From positions 293,471 through 357,470 of the forward strand of contig NADL03000529.1 of NCBI GenBank assembly GCA_002205965.3: a stretch of 64,000 bases of DNA, written 5' to 3'. The stretch's first letter is position 1. Each line of letters starts with the position of its first letter. This DNA is from Kappaphycus alvarezii (Eukaryota; Rhodophyta; Florideophyceae; Gigartinales; Solieriaceae). The translations under genes were made by a program, and so were the position numbers. This document shows positions 35,741-47,300 of the stretch, piece by piece. Under the pieces are notes generated by a model that was not told the DNA's origin, did not search any database, and saw nothing but the letters and a program-made list of their open reading frames with translations.

Positions 35741-36984
35741 ATGTGGCCCTCCAATCAGCCTACCAACAATACTCAACAAAACCTTACCCGAAGAGTTCAA
35801 GCCCTTGTCGTAAGTTCCTCCATATCAAATAGCTAAACATCTTCTCCGAAATCCATCCTCACCGCGATTTTGCATGTGGCCATGCCTCCCCCCCTATCAT
35901 CGAATGCACTAACCGCCTCCCTTCCTTCATTTGATCTATCGTTCTTTCACTTGAAACCCCGTAACCCTGTCACGCGCAGCGCGAGGCTAGATGCTATCCC
36001 CCGGAAAGGGAACCTAGAATTGTCCGCGATGTCTCCGACTGCTGCCGTCACTATCCAGGCCTGCGTCCTCGCCTTGAGTATTATGTCTACGATTCTCGTC
36101 AGTCTATTCGCCTTCTCACTCTAGATGGCGTTATCCCAATCATCTATCGACAAGTGAGGTATCAAATCCCCATCTGCATCTGGTGCATGCCACACTATCC
36201 CAACGAACCCCCGGTCCCCTACGTCCGTCCTACCTCCACCATGGTTATCCGGGAACATCATTCCAATGTCGATGCCGAAGGTCGTGTGTACCTTCCCCAC
36301 TATATTTCGATCTGGGATCCTACCCAGTTCACCTTTCATGGCCTCGTCGTAAGCATGACTCGAGTCTTTACTGCGGAACCGCCTGTCAACTCGTTGCCAG
36401 TCCGAGCACCGGCCGTCGATGAACCAGAGCGCCGTCAGCTGATCACCGTATTGACAAAAAGAATGATAGCGCGGTTTACAGAGGTTAATGATGACGCTAT
36501 CCAGGAGATTGCATCCCTTTTGGCCAAGAAGGATGAAATGATCAAGTCTGGCGAATCCGCAACGGCGGAGAAGAGAGCGCGCGCAGTGGAGTACAAAAAT
36601 GCGGACGAGGAACACAAAGCCCTCGAAGCACAGCGGGAGGCACTCCAAGAATGGGCCAAGAGTGTCGGCGATGTACGGGAAGATTTGGAGATTGATGATA
36701 TGCTGCGGTATAGGGATGTTTTGGATGAGCAGAATACCGATTATACTGCACAGGATTCTGCGTATACAGATACTATGGATCAAGTAGACGAGGCGTTTGT
36801 GTATGGCGTCATCGACCAGGAAAGATATATGAGGGAGATTCGACGGATTAGTAGTGAGCAGTTTTTCCCGAGGGCGCTTCGACGAAAGATTGAACGTACT
36901 GTCGCTGCAAAGGAGGTGACGGATGCAGCAGGAGTACCCAGGAGACTCATGTCCACCAGAACGACAAACATGTACACTTCCTGA
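35741..36984 (+). CDS. VPS23: ESCRT-I subunit Vps23/TSG101
   Basis: Two exons, 35741-35809 and 35980-36984, give 357 residues. ESCRT-I sorts ubiquitinated membrane cargo at endosomes into multivesicular bodies. Exon 1 encodes MWPSNQPTNNTQQNLTRRVQ.., ending before GTAAGT; exon 2 begins after GCGCAG in phase 0, and a CACTAAC branch-point-like sequence lies at about 35907-35913. The UEV domain covers about residues 10-160: CCRHYPGLRPRLEYYVYDSR, LLTLDGVIPIIYRQ, IPICIWCMPHYPNEPPVPYV, NVDAEGRVYLPHY. A helical coiled-coil segment follows (about 190-280). The C-terminal steadiness box contains VIDQERYMREIRRIS and FFPRALRRKIE. The proline-rich linker is much shorter than in animal TSG101. Confidence 0.88.
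35810..35979 (+). other. Intron of VPS23
   Basis: 170 bp, starting GTAAGT and ending GCGCAG, with CACTAAC at about 35907-35913 as a candidate branch point and pyrimidine-rich sequence after it. It was inferred because the UEV reading frame continues upstream of 36154 to this acceptor and a start-containing exon in the right phase lies just before the donor. Confidence 0.7.
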
Positions 36985-37866
36985 TGTACCATTGGTGTAA
37001 CCTTTTTGGAGGCAGGAGGACTACAACAGATGCTTAGCATGGCAGAGAGCAATTTTAACGTCATCGTCAATCTTTGAATGCGCTGCTCCAGTTGGATGCA
37101 TGTTAAGCGGACCCATCCAGGGGAAGTAAGTAAAGAGTGACTAATTGACACAAGTGGTGCGAAAAACTGAACGCTGGCTCGGTGTCAGGTTACAAGGAAC
37201 TTGCCTGTGCATTTCAATGAGTCATTTTAACCTCTGAGACGCTGAACGGTGGCCTCCGCAAGGCTGTATCTTGCAAATGTGCACTTTCACTACATCTGAC
37301 AGTCGTTTGCACAAAGTAAGGATTGTAGATATCGGCTTCAGATGGACTAAAAAGTATGCTCCTCATGGACTAAATGTTCCTCAATTGTTTCAGTGGAGGC
37401 ATCGCTTCAAGTCACGGGGACGAGAGGTTACCGCTAGGAGGAAAAGTCCATGACTGGTCTATGCGAGGTTTTATAGAACGGGTAGCATGCTTACCAAGGA
37501 TGGTCTGGCGAAACTGCATCGCCAGGTTAGGTGCAAGTTGGCGTCCGTGATGATATTCGTACAGAAATGGATCGTATTTTAGACTGCTTATCCGGGCTAT
37601 GAGCGGGGCGGATACGCTGAAAACCCTTCCGCCGTGAGGGAGGCCCAGGATCGCAAAAACTTGACAGCCGGGTTAACAAGGTCGATTCAACGCAAAGGGC
37701 TTGGAAAACTTGGAAGCTAAATAGTTAGCTTATCCTGCCAGTACAAGAGCTAGGGGGGAAGGTTCGGTTCTTTAATATTTGAAAGGTGCGAGTGGCTGTG
37801 TCCCAGGATATTCCGTCGGGTAGCAGACTTTAGTAGTGATATCTACACCGTAACCTCCTCTACAAC
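36985..37866. other. Downstream of VPS23, no gene recognised
   Basis: A 60-codon + frame (37271-37453) reads YAPHGLNVPQLFQWRHRFKS, faintly like a transposase helix-turn-helix, but stands alone. Nothing else is supported. Confidence 0.3.
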
Positions 37867-37971
37867 GCCGGCTCAAGACCAGCCATCAAGCATGCTGCGT
37901 TGGACATTACGGCCGTTGCGGCGTGCCTTTGAGAGAGCACTGCCCGGACCTTCCCATGGGTCTCCATCGCC
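37867..37971 (-). repeat. Dispersed 105-bp repeat, copy 1, coding on minus
   Basis: Aligns without gaps over 105 bp to 60316-60420. On the minus strand it reads AMETHGKVRAVLSQRHAATA then VMSNAACLMAGLEPAL and a stop (TAG). On the + strand both copies share an internal TGA, so the minus strand is the coding one. The frame extends upstream to about 38030 (LTDIARSVALR). Family unknown. Confidence 0.6.
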
Positions 37972-38380
37972 CTCAAAGCTACACTCCGGGCGATGTCGGT
38001 TAGCACTGAATAGGCATCCAAGAGCTAGGTACAAGAAAGTTGGAACTTGGGATTTGCAAAAGCTGAGCTTCTGAAAAGAATGGCCGAGATTGGTGGGAAC
38101 CCAATGATGCCATTTGAAACCGCACTGCCACTGTGTAGTGGGCGACCTTAGGATAGCACAACAATGTTTAATCAAGAAGAAAAATGTTTAATCCAGACAG
38201 TATCTGTAGTACTGGGGATTACGCACGGTCTATCTTTACGGCTAAGTTCTAACCGGATGTACCTCGTCGTCCATGCGCATTGGGGCTGGTGAGAGGATAG
38301 CTTGAGTAATGGATGACCGTAGGGTGCAAATCAGTAGCTGGTAGCAACGGCGGCGGATATCACCAGGTGTCGAGTGATGT

Positions 38381-39690
38381 TTGGACGGGATCCGCGGAAC
38401 TAGCTCCTCAATAAATACTATCGTACCGGGGGAAGGGGCCCCTGGTCAATCGAGTAGCAAAGGCAGACCTCCCGATTCGGTTCTTCCCCTGCTTTCCGCT
38501 GCGACCCTCCTCCCCCTGCAGCCCAAGCCTGGGAAGATCCGTCTCATCGCGGTCGGCTCTGTCCTCTGGCGCCTAGTCACGAAGATGCTGCTCCCGTCGG
38601 CTATTGATGACTCCTGTTCATTTTTGGCCCCTTGCAACTGCCAATGGCATCAAATCCGTCATAGATGCTATCGTCCATGACGTGCGCACCATGCTGCGAA
38701 GGGTGGCATCGGACCCAAACGTTGTCACCGTCCTCATCGATGCCCGAAATGCCTTCAACTGCGTTGATCAGCAAGCAATGCTAGAGATGCTGCCATCCCG
38801 TTCCCCCTCACTTACCCGACTTGCAAACATGGCGTAAAGTCGCTCCCGACCACCGCTAATCTTCCCAAATCGGGAGCAGGCAATTCTTTCTAGCGCCCAG
38901 GGAACCCAGCAAGGGGACCCTGCGAGTGTGTTGCTTTTCTCGTTGACGATCCAACCGCTCATCCGGCGGGTCGCCGAAGAGGAGGGCATCATTTTGAATC
39001 AGCGATAAGCCGACGACGGCACAATAATTGGGTCACTCGACGGTCTACAGCAAGCCGTACGGCCCCTCGCGCTCTACGGCCCGTCCTATGGTCTGTTTAT
39101 TAACCACCACAAGACTCGCATCTCCTGGCCGCAAGCTTCGCCATTTGACCGCGCGGCTTTCCTGGTCGAGTTTCCGCTTACGGAATGCGCCGGCGACGGT
39201 TTTGAGCTCCTTGGGGCCCCGTTGGGTAACGCTGCCTTCACGAAGACATTCCTACGCAGCCAGGTAGATGGGTTCTGTCGCACCCTCGCGTTGCTGGAAG
39301 GGGTCCGAGACCCGAGGGACCGCTTCCAGATGCACCGCCTATGTGCCTCCGCATGTCGGGTGCTTCACGTGTTTCGACTTGCTGACCCTCAGCACGCCGC
39401 GGAGTCTACAGAGGAGCTTGACTCCCTGCAGCGGTCCGCCTACGGCACGCTGCATAACTTCCCCATCACCGACGACGCCGACGAACAAGCATGTCTCCCC
39501 CTCCGTCTTGGGGGGCACGAGTTCTCCAGGACCGGTCCCGCACTGCACGTGGCTGTCGCCGCCAGCATTCTGGACGCTGCCCCCGTCCGCTTGCGCTCGG
39601 CCGCCTACGCTACACCCCGCTCCTCCGCCGTATATACATGGATACTGTACACCCCGTATGTGTCTAGTCGTGAAGGAATTGTATTGATAA
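38381..39690 (+). pseudogene. LINE reverse transcriptase relic
   Basis: 38500-38600 reads LLPLQPKPGKIRLIAVGSVL WRLVTKMLL (RT entry motifs). 38604-38837 has VTVLIDARNAFNCVDQQAML, holding the first catalytic Asp. Then come AQGTQQGDPASVLLFSLTIQ and *ADDGTIIGSL: the Tyr of the YADD box is TAA (39006-39008), a one-base change. 39060-39640 continues GPSYGLFINHHKTRISW to RTGPALHVAVAASILDAAP. Stops and at least two shifts are present. The endonuclease-like end is not attached here. Confidence 0.8.
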
Positions 39691-40674
39691 AATACCGGGG
39701 TAGGCTGAACTGACCGGATGAGGTCTGTATCTGCCTTCCATTACCCTAAGAATTTATGCAACTGTTTCCCTATTTGCTGGGAACCTTAGCAATCCGATGG
39801 TCATGATACGAAGTATCAGCATTGAGGAGAGTGAAGAATTCACCTTTAAACTAATAGAAAAAGAGAATAAAAAGTCGTACGGATAATGAAACTGCTATTT
39901 GGATCTGCGAAGGTAACCATCAGGAGGGCTTGCATCCTCATAACTGGATAAATAGTCGAGTAATATTGACATGGAGTTACGTTCGAGGAGATGCCACTCG
40001 GTGCGCTGCGGCGGCAGAAAACACCTATTACTCATACGTAACCATGAACGTTGGTGCCAGTAGGAGGAATTAAGATGTTTTGCTAATTGTAAACATCACC
40101 ATAGTGTGGATAGGGTACTTTTTTCGAGAATAGTACCTGCACAGCTGTATAATGCGAAAATGGGAACGCAAAATTGACCGTGGGAGGCGCGATGGTGATA
40201 GTCAAAACTAGGTCCCGGTAGTACAAAATTTACGTCCCTGAGATGAAGATGTTTATTGGATTGCAAGAACATTCCTGAGAAATTGGTTGTGGGCATCAGG
40301 ATGCATATGCTCTTGTCTTAATCAAACATGGATGTAAATGTTTGGGAAAGTAGAGTGGTTACAAGTATGGTAAAACTGTAGACTATGACACAGCATCAGT
40401 GTAGTATTGGTGCTTTGCTTGTCCTCATTGCATATTATTCCAAAAGCTCGACACTGTCATCACTATCATGACCATCTCTCTGTTTACCGTCCACCGGGTC
40501 TGTCTTCCTCCTCTTATCGGCGGAACCCTGCACATCACAGTGTGACCCCAGAGAAGGACTATGACTAAAGGTCATCTTCAGGATATCAGTTCGAATTCGT
40601 GCCGTTTTCACATTGGCGGAAGTTGATGTTGTGGTGGTGGGTTTATTTATGCTAACGATAAATCCACCTTGGCT
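39691..40674. other. Gene-free stretch
   Basis: No frame above 70 codons with a motif. The LINE ends here and nothing else can be supported. Confidence 0.4.
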
Positions 40675-41354
40675 TCAGCGTCCAAAATGAGGTTTATAAC
40701 AACCTGAATAAAACAGAGCAATGATAAAAATTAAATTACTGCAGTCAACTAGGCTGAGCGCCTGCACAACAATTACTGCGAAATTAGGTAGTTCATTGCA
40801 CGTGGCACGCGGCATGCAATACGCCACATCTGAGCTCGACTTCGCACAAAATGTACTGCAACTCCGTGCGCCTACAGTTGCAAACTCCAAGTCACCCACG
40901 ATTGTAAGCATTTCATTCTGTTTCGCCATAAAACTATTCTCTCGGTCTTCTAATTTGCGCCACCTTGACGTTAGCTCCGAGCTACGGTGACTAAGTATCA
41001 GACTCTGTTTACGAACCAATTCCTCGTTGTAATGCAAATTCTTTTCCCACCTTTCAAAGTTTTTCATTTTTATATCGGACTCTTGTGTCCGCCCTTTTTC
41101 TGCACGATGAATAGACTCCTGTATTTTTCACGGAAACATTCCAGAAGGTCAGGAAGTTTTCGGAGCTGCAGTAGCATATGCACAATCGGTGAATCACTGC
41201 ACTGTGCCAATTTGTTCAAAAATTCGAATCTACTTTTGACATCCGTAGATATAGCACCAAATGTATACCTGCTATTCACACTGTCACCAAAAGATAATCT
41301 TGAATTCCGTGCTGCTTGATCCTTCCAACGACTTATGATCAAACATGGATCCAA
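40675..41354 (-). pseudogene. Downstream part of broken helicase/RING region
   Basis: 41070-41354 (SRFEFLNKLAQCSDSPIVHM, LLQLRKLPDLLECFREKYRS) and 40675-41067 (charged, helical: MKNFERWEKNLHYNEELVRK) follow the RING finger on the same strand and look like the helical tail of the same protein. The last 40 residues become hydrophobic and may be past the true end. No domain name can be given. Confidence 0.35.
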
Positions 41355-41655
41355 CGCGAATAATATGCGGAGTTAACAGTTCCATCAAGAAAACTGGTCT
41401 TCTGCAGCAGGGGCATTCTACCACCTTATCACTATTGACTCCGAGTGAGACATGTGGGAGATTCTCCCGGGTCGTAATTAACTGTTCACGCTTAACGGCA
41501 TCTTCGGTTGTTGGAATCCGTCCCTTGTACTGAAAAAGGTACTTCCAACATTCAGTATGAAGTATGTGAGTACATAAACTCATGCGGAATTTCCCTTAAA
41601 TAACAGGATCAATCAATACGCAGCAATCCGAGCAAATTTCGGTAGACGATCCTTT
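41284..41655 (-). pseudogene. RING-type zinc finger
   Basis: The minus strand reads EICSDCCVLIDPVI*GKFRM, then SLCTHILHTECWKYLFQYKG and, about 45 residues on, VVECPCCRRPVF. The C-x2-C, C-x-H-x2-H..C and C-x2-C spacing is that of a RING/UBR-type finger that recruits ubiquitin-conjugating enzymes. A stop (TAA at about 41598) splits the first Cys pair from the rest. The long insert before the last Cys pair resembles UBR-family ligases more than simple RINGs. Confidence 0.55.
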
Positions 41656-42172
41656 TTGTTTCACCAGAATATCTAGCAGAATGTCTAGTGAGGTTTTGAA
41701 GGAATTCATCATTGAAAGGCTCTGGGTAAGTGCCGAAGGCATGTTGCCGCCGTCTTCGTACGGTGACGTAATGAATTTTCCTTCTATACTTGGGCCGGCC
41801 CCAGGTTCTACGCTGGGTAAGGAATAATTTCCATATAAGCGGTCCATAATCTGATAATTGCTTAAACTTTCGTTGCCTCAGAAACAAGCCACGGAATCGG
41901 AGCAGTTCAAGAAACTTGACTGTACAGGTAACCACAGCAATTCTTCTGGATGCCTGCTGAGTATTAATGCATAACATTGAAGTAACTGTCTGCAGGGCAC
42001 CCAGCTTCAGCTCAATATGCGTTATTATTTTAGACCTAGTTTTGGGAATTAAAATTAAACGGGTTCTGTGTACAGAGGAACCCAGATAGAAAGAGGGCAA
42101 GAGAATTGGTATTTTCTGAGGGAGTCTGAAATAAGTAATTCTTAAGAAACTATCCCTGTTCTGAAACCCCAT
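41609..42172 (-). pseudogene. Segment between helicase and RING finger
   Basis: A 187-codon frame upstream of the RING finger in the same direction, with an overlapping 83-codon frame (41596-41847) that runs into the RING's first cysteines. Composition is basic and hydrophobic. No helicase C-terminal motifs could be placed with confidence. Confidence 0.3.
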
Positions 42173-42483
42173 AAATGTGGAAAAATTTTCATACCCCTAT
42201 CATCACCACTTTTTCCAATATACAGTATCTGGTGAAGGCTACGAGTATGAATTGCAGTGGAAGAAGACGGTATGTACTCAACAATTTTACTTTCATTCGA
42301 ACAGTAAAGGATGGTTCCTATCAACCATGGGGGTCAGAATTCAATCCCTTTCTTTGTGCGATCATTTGATGAAATATCGTAGGAAGTAGTACGGTACATG
42401 TTGAGCAGTTAATTATGCCTCGTCTGCTAATCAGTGACGCAGCCTACGTCAACCTCACGTCTTAAGTAGCTTATTATAAGAGT

Positions 42484-43566
42484 TTACCTACAGTATGAGT
42501 TTTGAAATATGATCACTCGTAACGTTTTTTCTGGTTTATTAGCTTGGATTATATTAAACAGGGGCGCGTTCAGTAGTATTAATATGGACACGTAATTGAT
42601 ACTACTCTCCCATTCGTCCAGTAGCAGGTTTGCTCTATTTCGAAACAAGTGTAGTTTCAAATGGTAAACCACAAACCACGTAGGTAACGGGTACATTATT
42701 GTCAGCTGTTCATAACCATGTAATGTCAGAGTGCACTTTTTCTTACATTGATCCGCGGCAGACAGTACCGTGGACAAACAAGTGACTGTTTCAGTTTCAT
42801 CTCCCATTGCGGCTTCATCAAAAATTACTGTATCGAAAGGGAGAAACCCGTCAAATTATTGCACAAGGGCTGACCCAATGGTTCTGAAAATCACAGAGTA
42901 CTTGTTCAAGATGTTGATTGGTGTCCTTGCAAAAGGAGTATGGCCTTGGTGCCGAAACAACGATATGGCTTCTGTAGATGTACACATCTTTGACAATTCC
43001 CGTTTCGCGAATTCTTCCTCATTTGAGATTTTTCCCACGCGGGCTTGTTTCACCAACTGAGCTCACGTCTGAGCGTATATATCGGAGGCATTTCAAGAAT
43101 AATTCATCCACTGCCGCTTTGCAAACACTGAGAATAAGCACGCGTCCTGTTAGTAGCTCTGCTTGCGTAAACTCGGGTAGTATACCAGACAACATCACCT
43201 TCTCAATTGTCAGACGGATGAGAAGTTTAGAGACACGATTCTTCCCAGTACCGAGAGTGCCTTGAAAAAATATTACGTACTGCACAACCTTGCTTTTGGA
43301 AGACCTAACTGCGCACGATAGTCGAGGTAGGAATTCAATACATCGACCGGAAAACAGCAAATTATATGCCGCATAAATGCCCATGCTACGAGAACTCCCA
43401 ACTGACACTCATTCAATCGTGACTTGCATCCCGCGATAAAACTCCTCAACTTCACCTTTGTGTCATTGAATAGTTTTTGGAGGTGGTCCAGTTGGTTCAC
43501 ATTGTAAGGCTGATCTGCAGAACGGCAAGCCTGCGCGGCCACTGTATTCAGACCGGATTTGGTCAT
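42484..43566 (-). pseudogene. SF1 (Upf1-like) helicase domain, broken
   Basis: 43273-43566 leads in. 43019-43408 carries the Walker A region QGTLGTGKNRVSKLLIRLT (GKT/S expected, Asn here) and RVLILSVCKAAVDELFLKCL, matching 'SN.AVDE' of Upf1/Sen1-like helicases. Across a stop at about 42856, FDTVIFDEAAMGDETE gives the Walker B DEAA, followed by TLTLHGYEQL in place of 'GD..QL'. The product would have unwound nucleic acid using ATP. The altered Walker A and stops mean it is inactive. Motifs IV-VI are not recognised. Confidence 0.6.
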
Positions 43567-44556
43567 TGAATACGCCGTAAGCAGAAATTCATAATCACTA
43601 TGCAGTAGCTGCCGAGCCCACTGCGGATCCGAGAAACCATAACGGAGTGTCGGTATTATGTAATGTAACCCAGATATACTTCAAATGATCATATTACATG
43701 TGTGTCGGCAATTCAAGACTTTCTATATCTTCAAAACGCCGCCATTTGCACCAAAGTCTTGGAATGGAGTAGAGCAATGGCGATTTTTACCGGAGTCCTT
43801 CCAAATCAACAGCTGCAATTCGAGGCGGGCCGGGCCCCAACTATCCCTTTGTCGAGAGGGTAGTAAATAGGGCTTTCCGTGGACAAGTGCGTATAGGGAA
43901 TCAATAAGGACGCTCTTCCATGTATAGACGCAACTACACCACATTGCTCGAAGTGAAACGAGCTGGACCTATAGTTGTCGAGTCCGATGGAGTGAATGTA
44001 GAGTTCCTGGTACATTCACTCTCGCACGTGACTGAAACCGATACCAACGCCATATTACCGCGTAAAAACTTACTTTCCTGTAGCAGTGACAATGGAATCA
44101 CCTCAGGACCAATTCCTACTGTCTCATCATTTCTAACTGTTCTCCTCCAAACTTTGGGATGAACGAACACGAACCCGTGTATTTTGGAGCTCACTACAAT
44201 GGCGCACCATGAAATGAGAATACCATCCCTCCCTATCCCGAGCGGACCTACACGGGAGTTCATTGCAGGTCTGCGGCTGTACGTGGGTAAAAGACCAAGA
44301 CGGCCCTCTTTGAGTAGTTCCATGCAGCCTTTTGCTATTACTTCTGTTGCCATTACCATACAGTAGTGCATATCACGGGTCGGTATTGTCGATGAAATAC
44401 CAAGTCGTCGAACATTGAACAGGTGTGAGAGACATGTATCAAGCAACCTTAGTGTGTCCTGATCAATTTTCTGGTCGACTTTCAAACAGAAGTGGTGATT
44501 TTAAGAAACTCCTGCAGAATTGAGCACCATACAAAGTAAGTAGGAGAAGTTGGATT
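43567..44556 (-). pseudogene. Unknown segment of helicase/RING region
   Basis: 43934-44485 is a 183-codon frame (TRDMHYCMVMATEVIAKGCM, SRRPAMNSRVGPLGIGRDG, VFVHPKVWRRTVRND) between the UBR-like and helicase parts. It looks coding, but I cannot name the domain. A shift leads to 43723-43944. Confidence 0.35.
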
Positions 44557-44644
44557 CTAGATACATCTGGTAACTATTAAAACCAAAAACCAATTGCAAC
44601 TGATCTCTCTCCATGTCGAATGCCGACTTGCACTAATGAAATGA

Positions 44645-45094
44645 TCACGTACTTGCGTATTGTAACCTTGAGCACTGTCCTGCCCGCCCGCGGTATATGT
44701 TCCCAAAAGTGATCGTGGATCTCCAGCAGATGAGGTACCAGACTGCAGGGGGCGGTTGAGGGGGTTTAAACTGAGATGCTTCCATGACTGGTATATTGTC
44801 AGAAACTCCGTAAACTGATTCCCATAGCTTGTTTGTAACACCGTAAATTACAATGAGACATTCTGAAGCCTCCGCCTTCTTCGTAAGTAGTGAAATATTA
44901 GCCTCGACTTTAGTTAGGAGGGAGAAGTGCAGGCTCTTGAATATAGTCTGAGGGATGAATTGGAACGAACCAATTGGAGGCAAAGCTTCTGTATGTTTCG
45001 GGTTTTTCTTACGAATAGCTCTCAGTTCTTCTTTCGCGAACATCTTCCCGGCCTTCGTCATTACATGAAAAGCAAAGTCCAAAGCCTCAGACAT
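44645..45094 (-). pseudogene. UBR-ligase-like segment
   Basis: The frame opens with FAFHVMTKAGKMFAKEELRA, IRKKNPKHTEALPPIGSFQF. This resembles the 'F..HYSK...SKAEE.QR..RK....ALPP..PP.F' region of UBR1/UBR2-type N-recognin ligases, from memory of the family. Taken with the RING finger about 3 kb downstream it suggests a UBR-type gene, but an SF1 helicase lies between them, which normal UBR proteins lack. Confidence 0.4.
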
Positions 45095-45501
45095 GTCGTG
45101 GTATTCCCGGGGTGCATCAATGTCGGGATTATTTACGCCAAGATGTAGGAATTGACCTGCGTAGAAAGGCTCACGTGCATCCTCTGTACCTGAACGTACT
45201 TCCCGCAGGCATTAGAGGAAATTTGTAACGCTATTAGCACAGTCGTCAGGAAGGAGCAATCTCAAAACACATTCAGCTATACATATGGCATGTACCGAGA
45301 TCTCCTGCATTAGGACCTTTCCTCTTGGAGAGAAATATCCCAGAGAGGATCCCTTCTCAACGACCCTTGGGAAACTTGAGAATATGCGAAAAAATTTCCT
45401 CAGTTCGCCGGATTAAGGGCGTACTTTCAGCTGCCTGGTCTTATAAGAGTTGAATAGGAGGTCTGGTCGCAAAGTAGCCAGACCAGAGTTTGGATAGCAT
45501 C

Positions 45502-46404
45502 TCAGACTCTTAAAAATTTTCTCGGTGTTACCGTATGGGAAAGATTGAAGCAAACATCTACAAACAGATGAACTGCGCCTGCGAAGAAGTTCAGACCTGG
45601 GCCAACTAGCTCCTTCGTGTTCCCGCCTATCTTGAATGTGGATGCAAAACGAGACATAACATCCTCCTTCACCAGTGACTTGAGTCTCAGGTCTCTCTCG
45701 TGAGCAGCAAAGACATCCCGTGATACATTCAGGACAGATAGATATACCATCCGGTTCCCCATCATTAGGATATCTGCCACCACGTACCGGTCTCTCTCCG
45801 TTTTTTGAACATCTTTATTGTCGTTGTAGGCAAAAGAGCGCTGGCAAAGAATCCTGCTCGACCGTGACCTTTTCGGCCAGTAATGTACTCCTTTTGGCAC
45901 TTACCATATGCAGGATTGCCTTTCAAAACTTGTCAAATTGCTGGGATTGGTTCTCAATAGTGGAGAGAATAATGGCGTATTCCGAACTCAGCCTTGCGAA
46001 CAAAGCAGTCAGTGGCCCACAAAGGTTTATCGACTGTTTTTGCGCGCCCACGCTCGCTGATAGACGATGTTATCTGGTATGATGTCCGGAAACAGTTTCG
46101 TCTGAAATTGGTTTCCTCCGATACACAAGCACGTCGTAATAGTACGCTCGACGTAGTTCGCCGAATGTCGAGATTTATCGCCCAGTGAATCGAAGTGCTC
46201 AATTTAAAGCGTTCTTGCGTACGACCAAACACCGCACCGAAGAGAAGGCAATGCATATCGTAGACCACGGATGAGAACCAGTGAGAAGTGATCATTGGAA
46301 AGCAAAGAAATAAGGAGAATAGAGGAACTGAATATTTTCCCCCAGGTAACTGAACCAGATGAGTTATTCGGAGAACTGGTGCTGTGATATGAATTTCCAG
46401 ACAC
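45502..46404 (-). pseudogene. Upstream frames of helicase/RING region
   Basis: Frames 45502-45900 (132 codons: AYNDNKDVQKTERDRYVVAD, FAAHERDLRLKSLVKEDVMS) and 45954-46295 (113 codons) continue the same strand and appear coding but shifted. No domain is recognised. Confidence 0.3.
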
Positions 46405-46489
46405 TATATCAAATCGGAGAATTCTGATCTACGCGTGATCCAAGATCAAGATGTAGGACGAAAAGGAATGCGTCGTTATTTAGCTTGGC

Positions 46490-47300
46490 TGTTGGAGCAT
46501 TCTGTATCAATGCCAATTCCTCCATATTAATGGACTGTCACTTTCCATCGAAATCATCGTACCGAAGAGCCAACGCAAGGTTTGGTTCTTCATCAGGACC
46601 TCGTCTGGAATTCTTAAGCTTCATCCTTTTCAAGATTTTCTTCGGGGATGTGACAGGATCAATAATTTCGTCTCGACTACTCTTCGAAGGGCACTTATCG
46701 GTTACCAATTTTGTGGATTTCTTCGGCTTCCCTGTTGCACCCGACTGTTCTTGTGAATAGGATATCGAGTTTGGAAGTGGAGCTTCGGATCACGGTACGG
46801 CGGTGATTTCATCAATGCCCTCGTCGACTGAAGCTGCAGCATTGATAGTGGGACTTTTGTCACTTGAGAAGAGAAAGGTCCGACCTGTTTTCTCAATAGC
46901 TAGTGGAACTGAGTGCAACCTAGTCCGGACAACCGTACTCTCCTTCGTTTCCCGATGTCTTGATCGCGGTCTAGCCGCAGTCTTCTCTTTCAGTATAGAT
47001 TTTTCTTCTCCACCCGTGTCTTTGTCTCGCACTCCCCTAGGCGATTTTTTGTCCTTTTTTGCGTCTAGTCACAAGTATGACATAATCATCTGAATCGGTG
47101 ACGTCGAGCACAGTGAGTTTCTTATTGGCCTTCTTCCGCCGATTCGGGACGGGTGGTAAGATTTCTACGGAAGCAGCTGTATCGCGAGTCGTAGGATGCT
47201 GTCGTGAGACCTCTGTGGCAACCATGGCCGACGCTCCGGCCGCAGCAGCCGGTGGCGTCTGTTCTTATCCTGTGACTTTCTTCTTTTTTGACTGGCGAGT
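46490..47300 (-). pseudogene. Basic low-complexity N-terminal-like segment
   Basis: Minus-strand frames 47037-47225 (VPNRRKKANKKLTVLDVTDS), 46790-47032 (KSILKEKTAARPRSRHRETK) and the stretch below 46760 (rich in KPKKSTK and DEIIDPV) join across shifts. They give one long, basic, disordered-looking segment before the region above. It may be the N-terminus of the same broken gene or a separate one. Confidence 0.3.

Noticed and set aside
37150-37860. Sequence that looked like part of a structural or ribosomal RNA
   Set aside because: I could not match any conserved rRNA block, and no stable arrangement stands out by eye.
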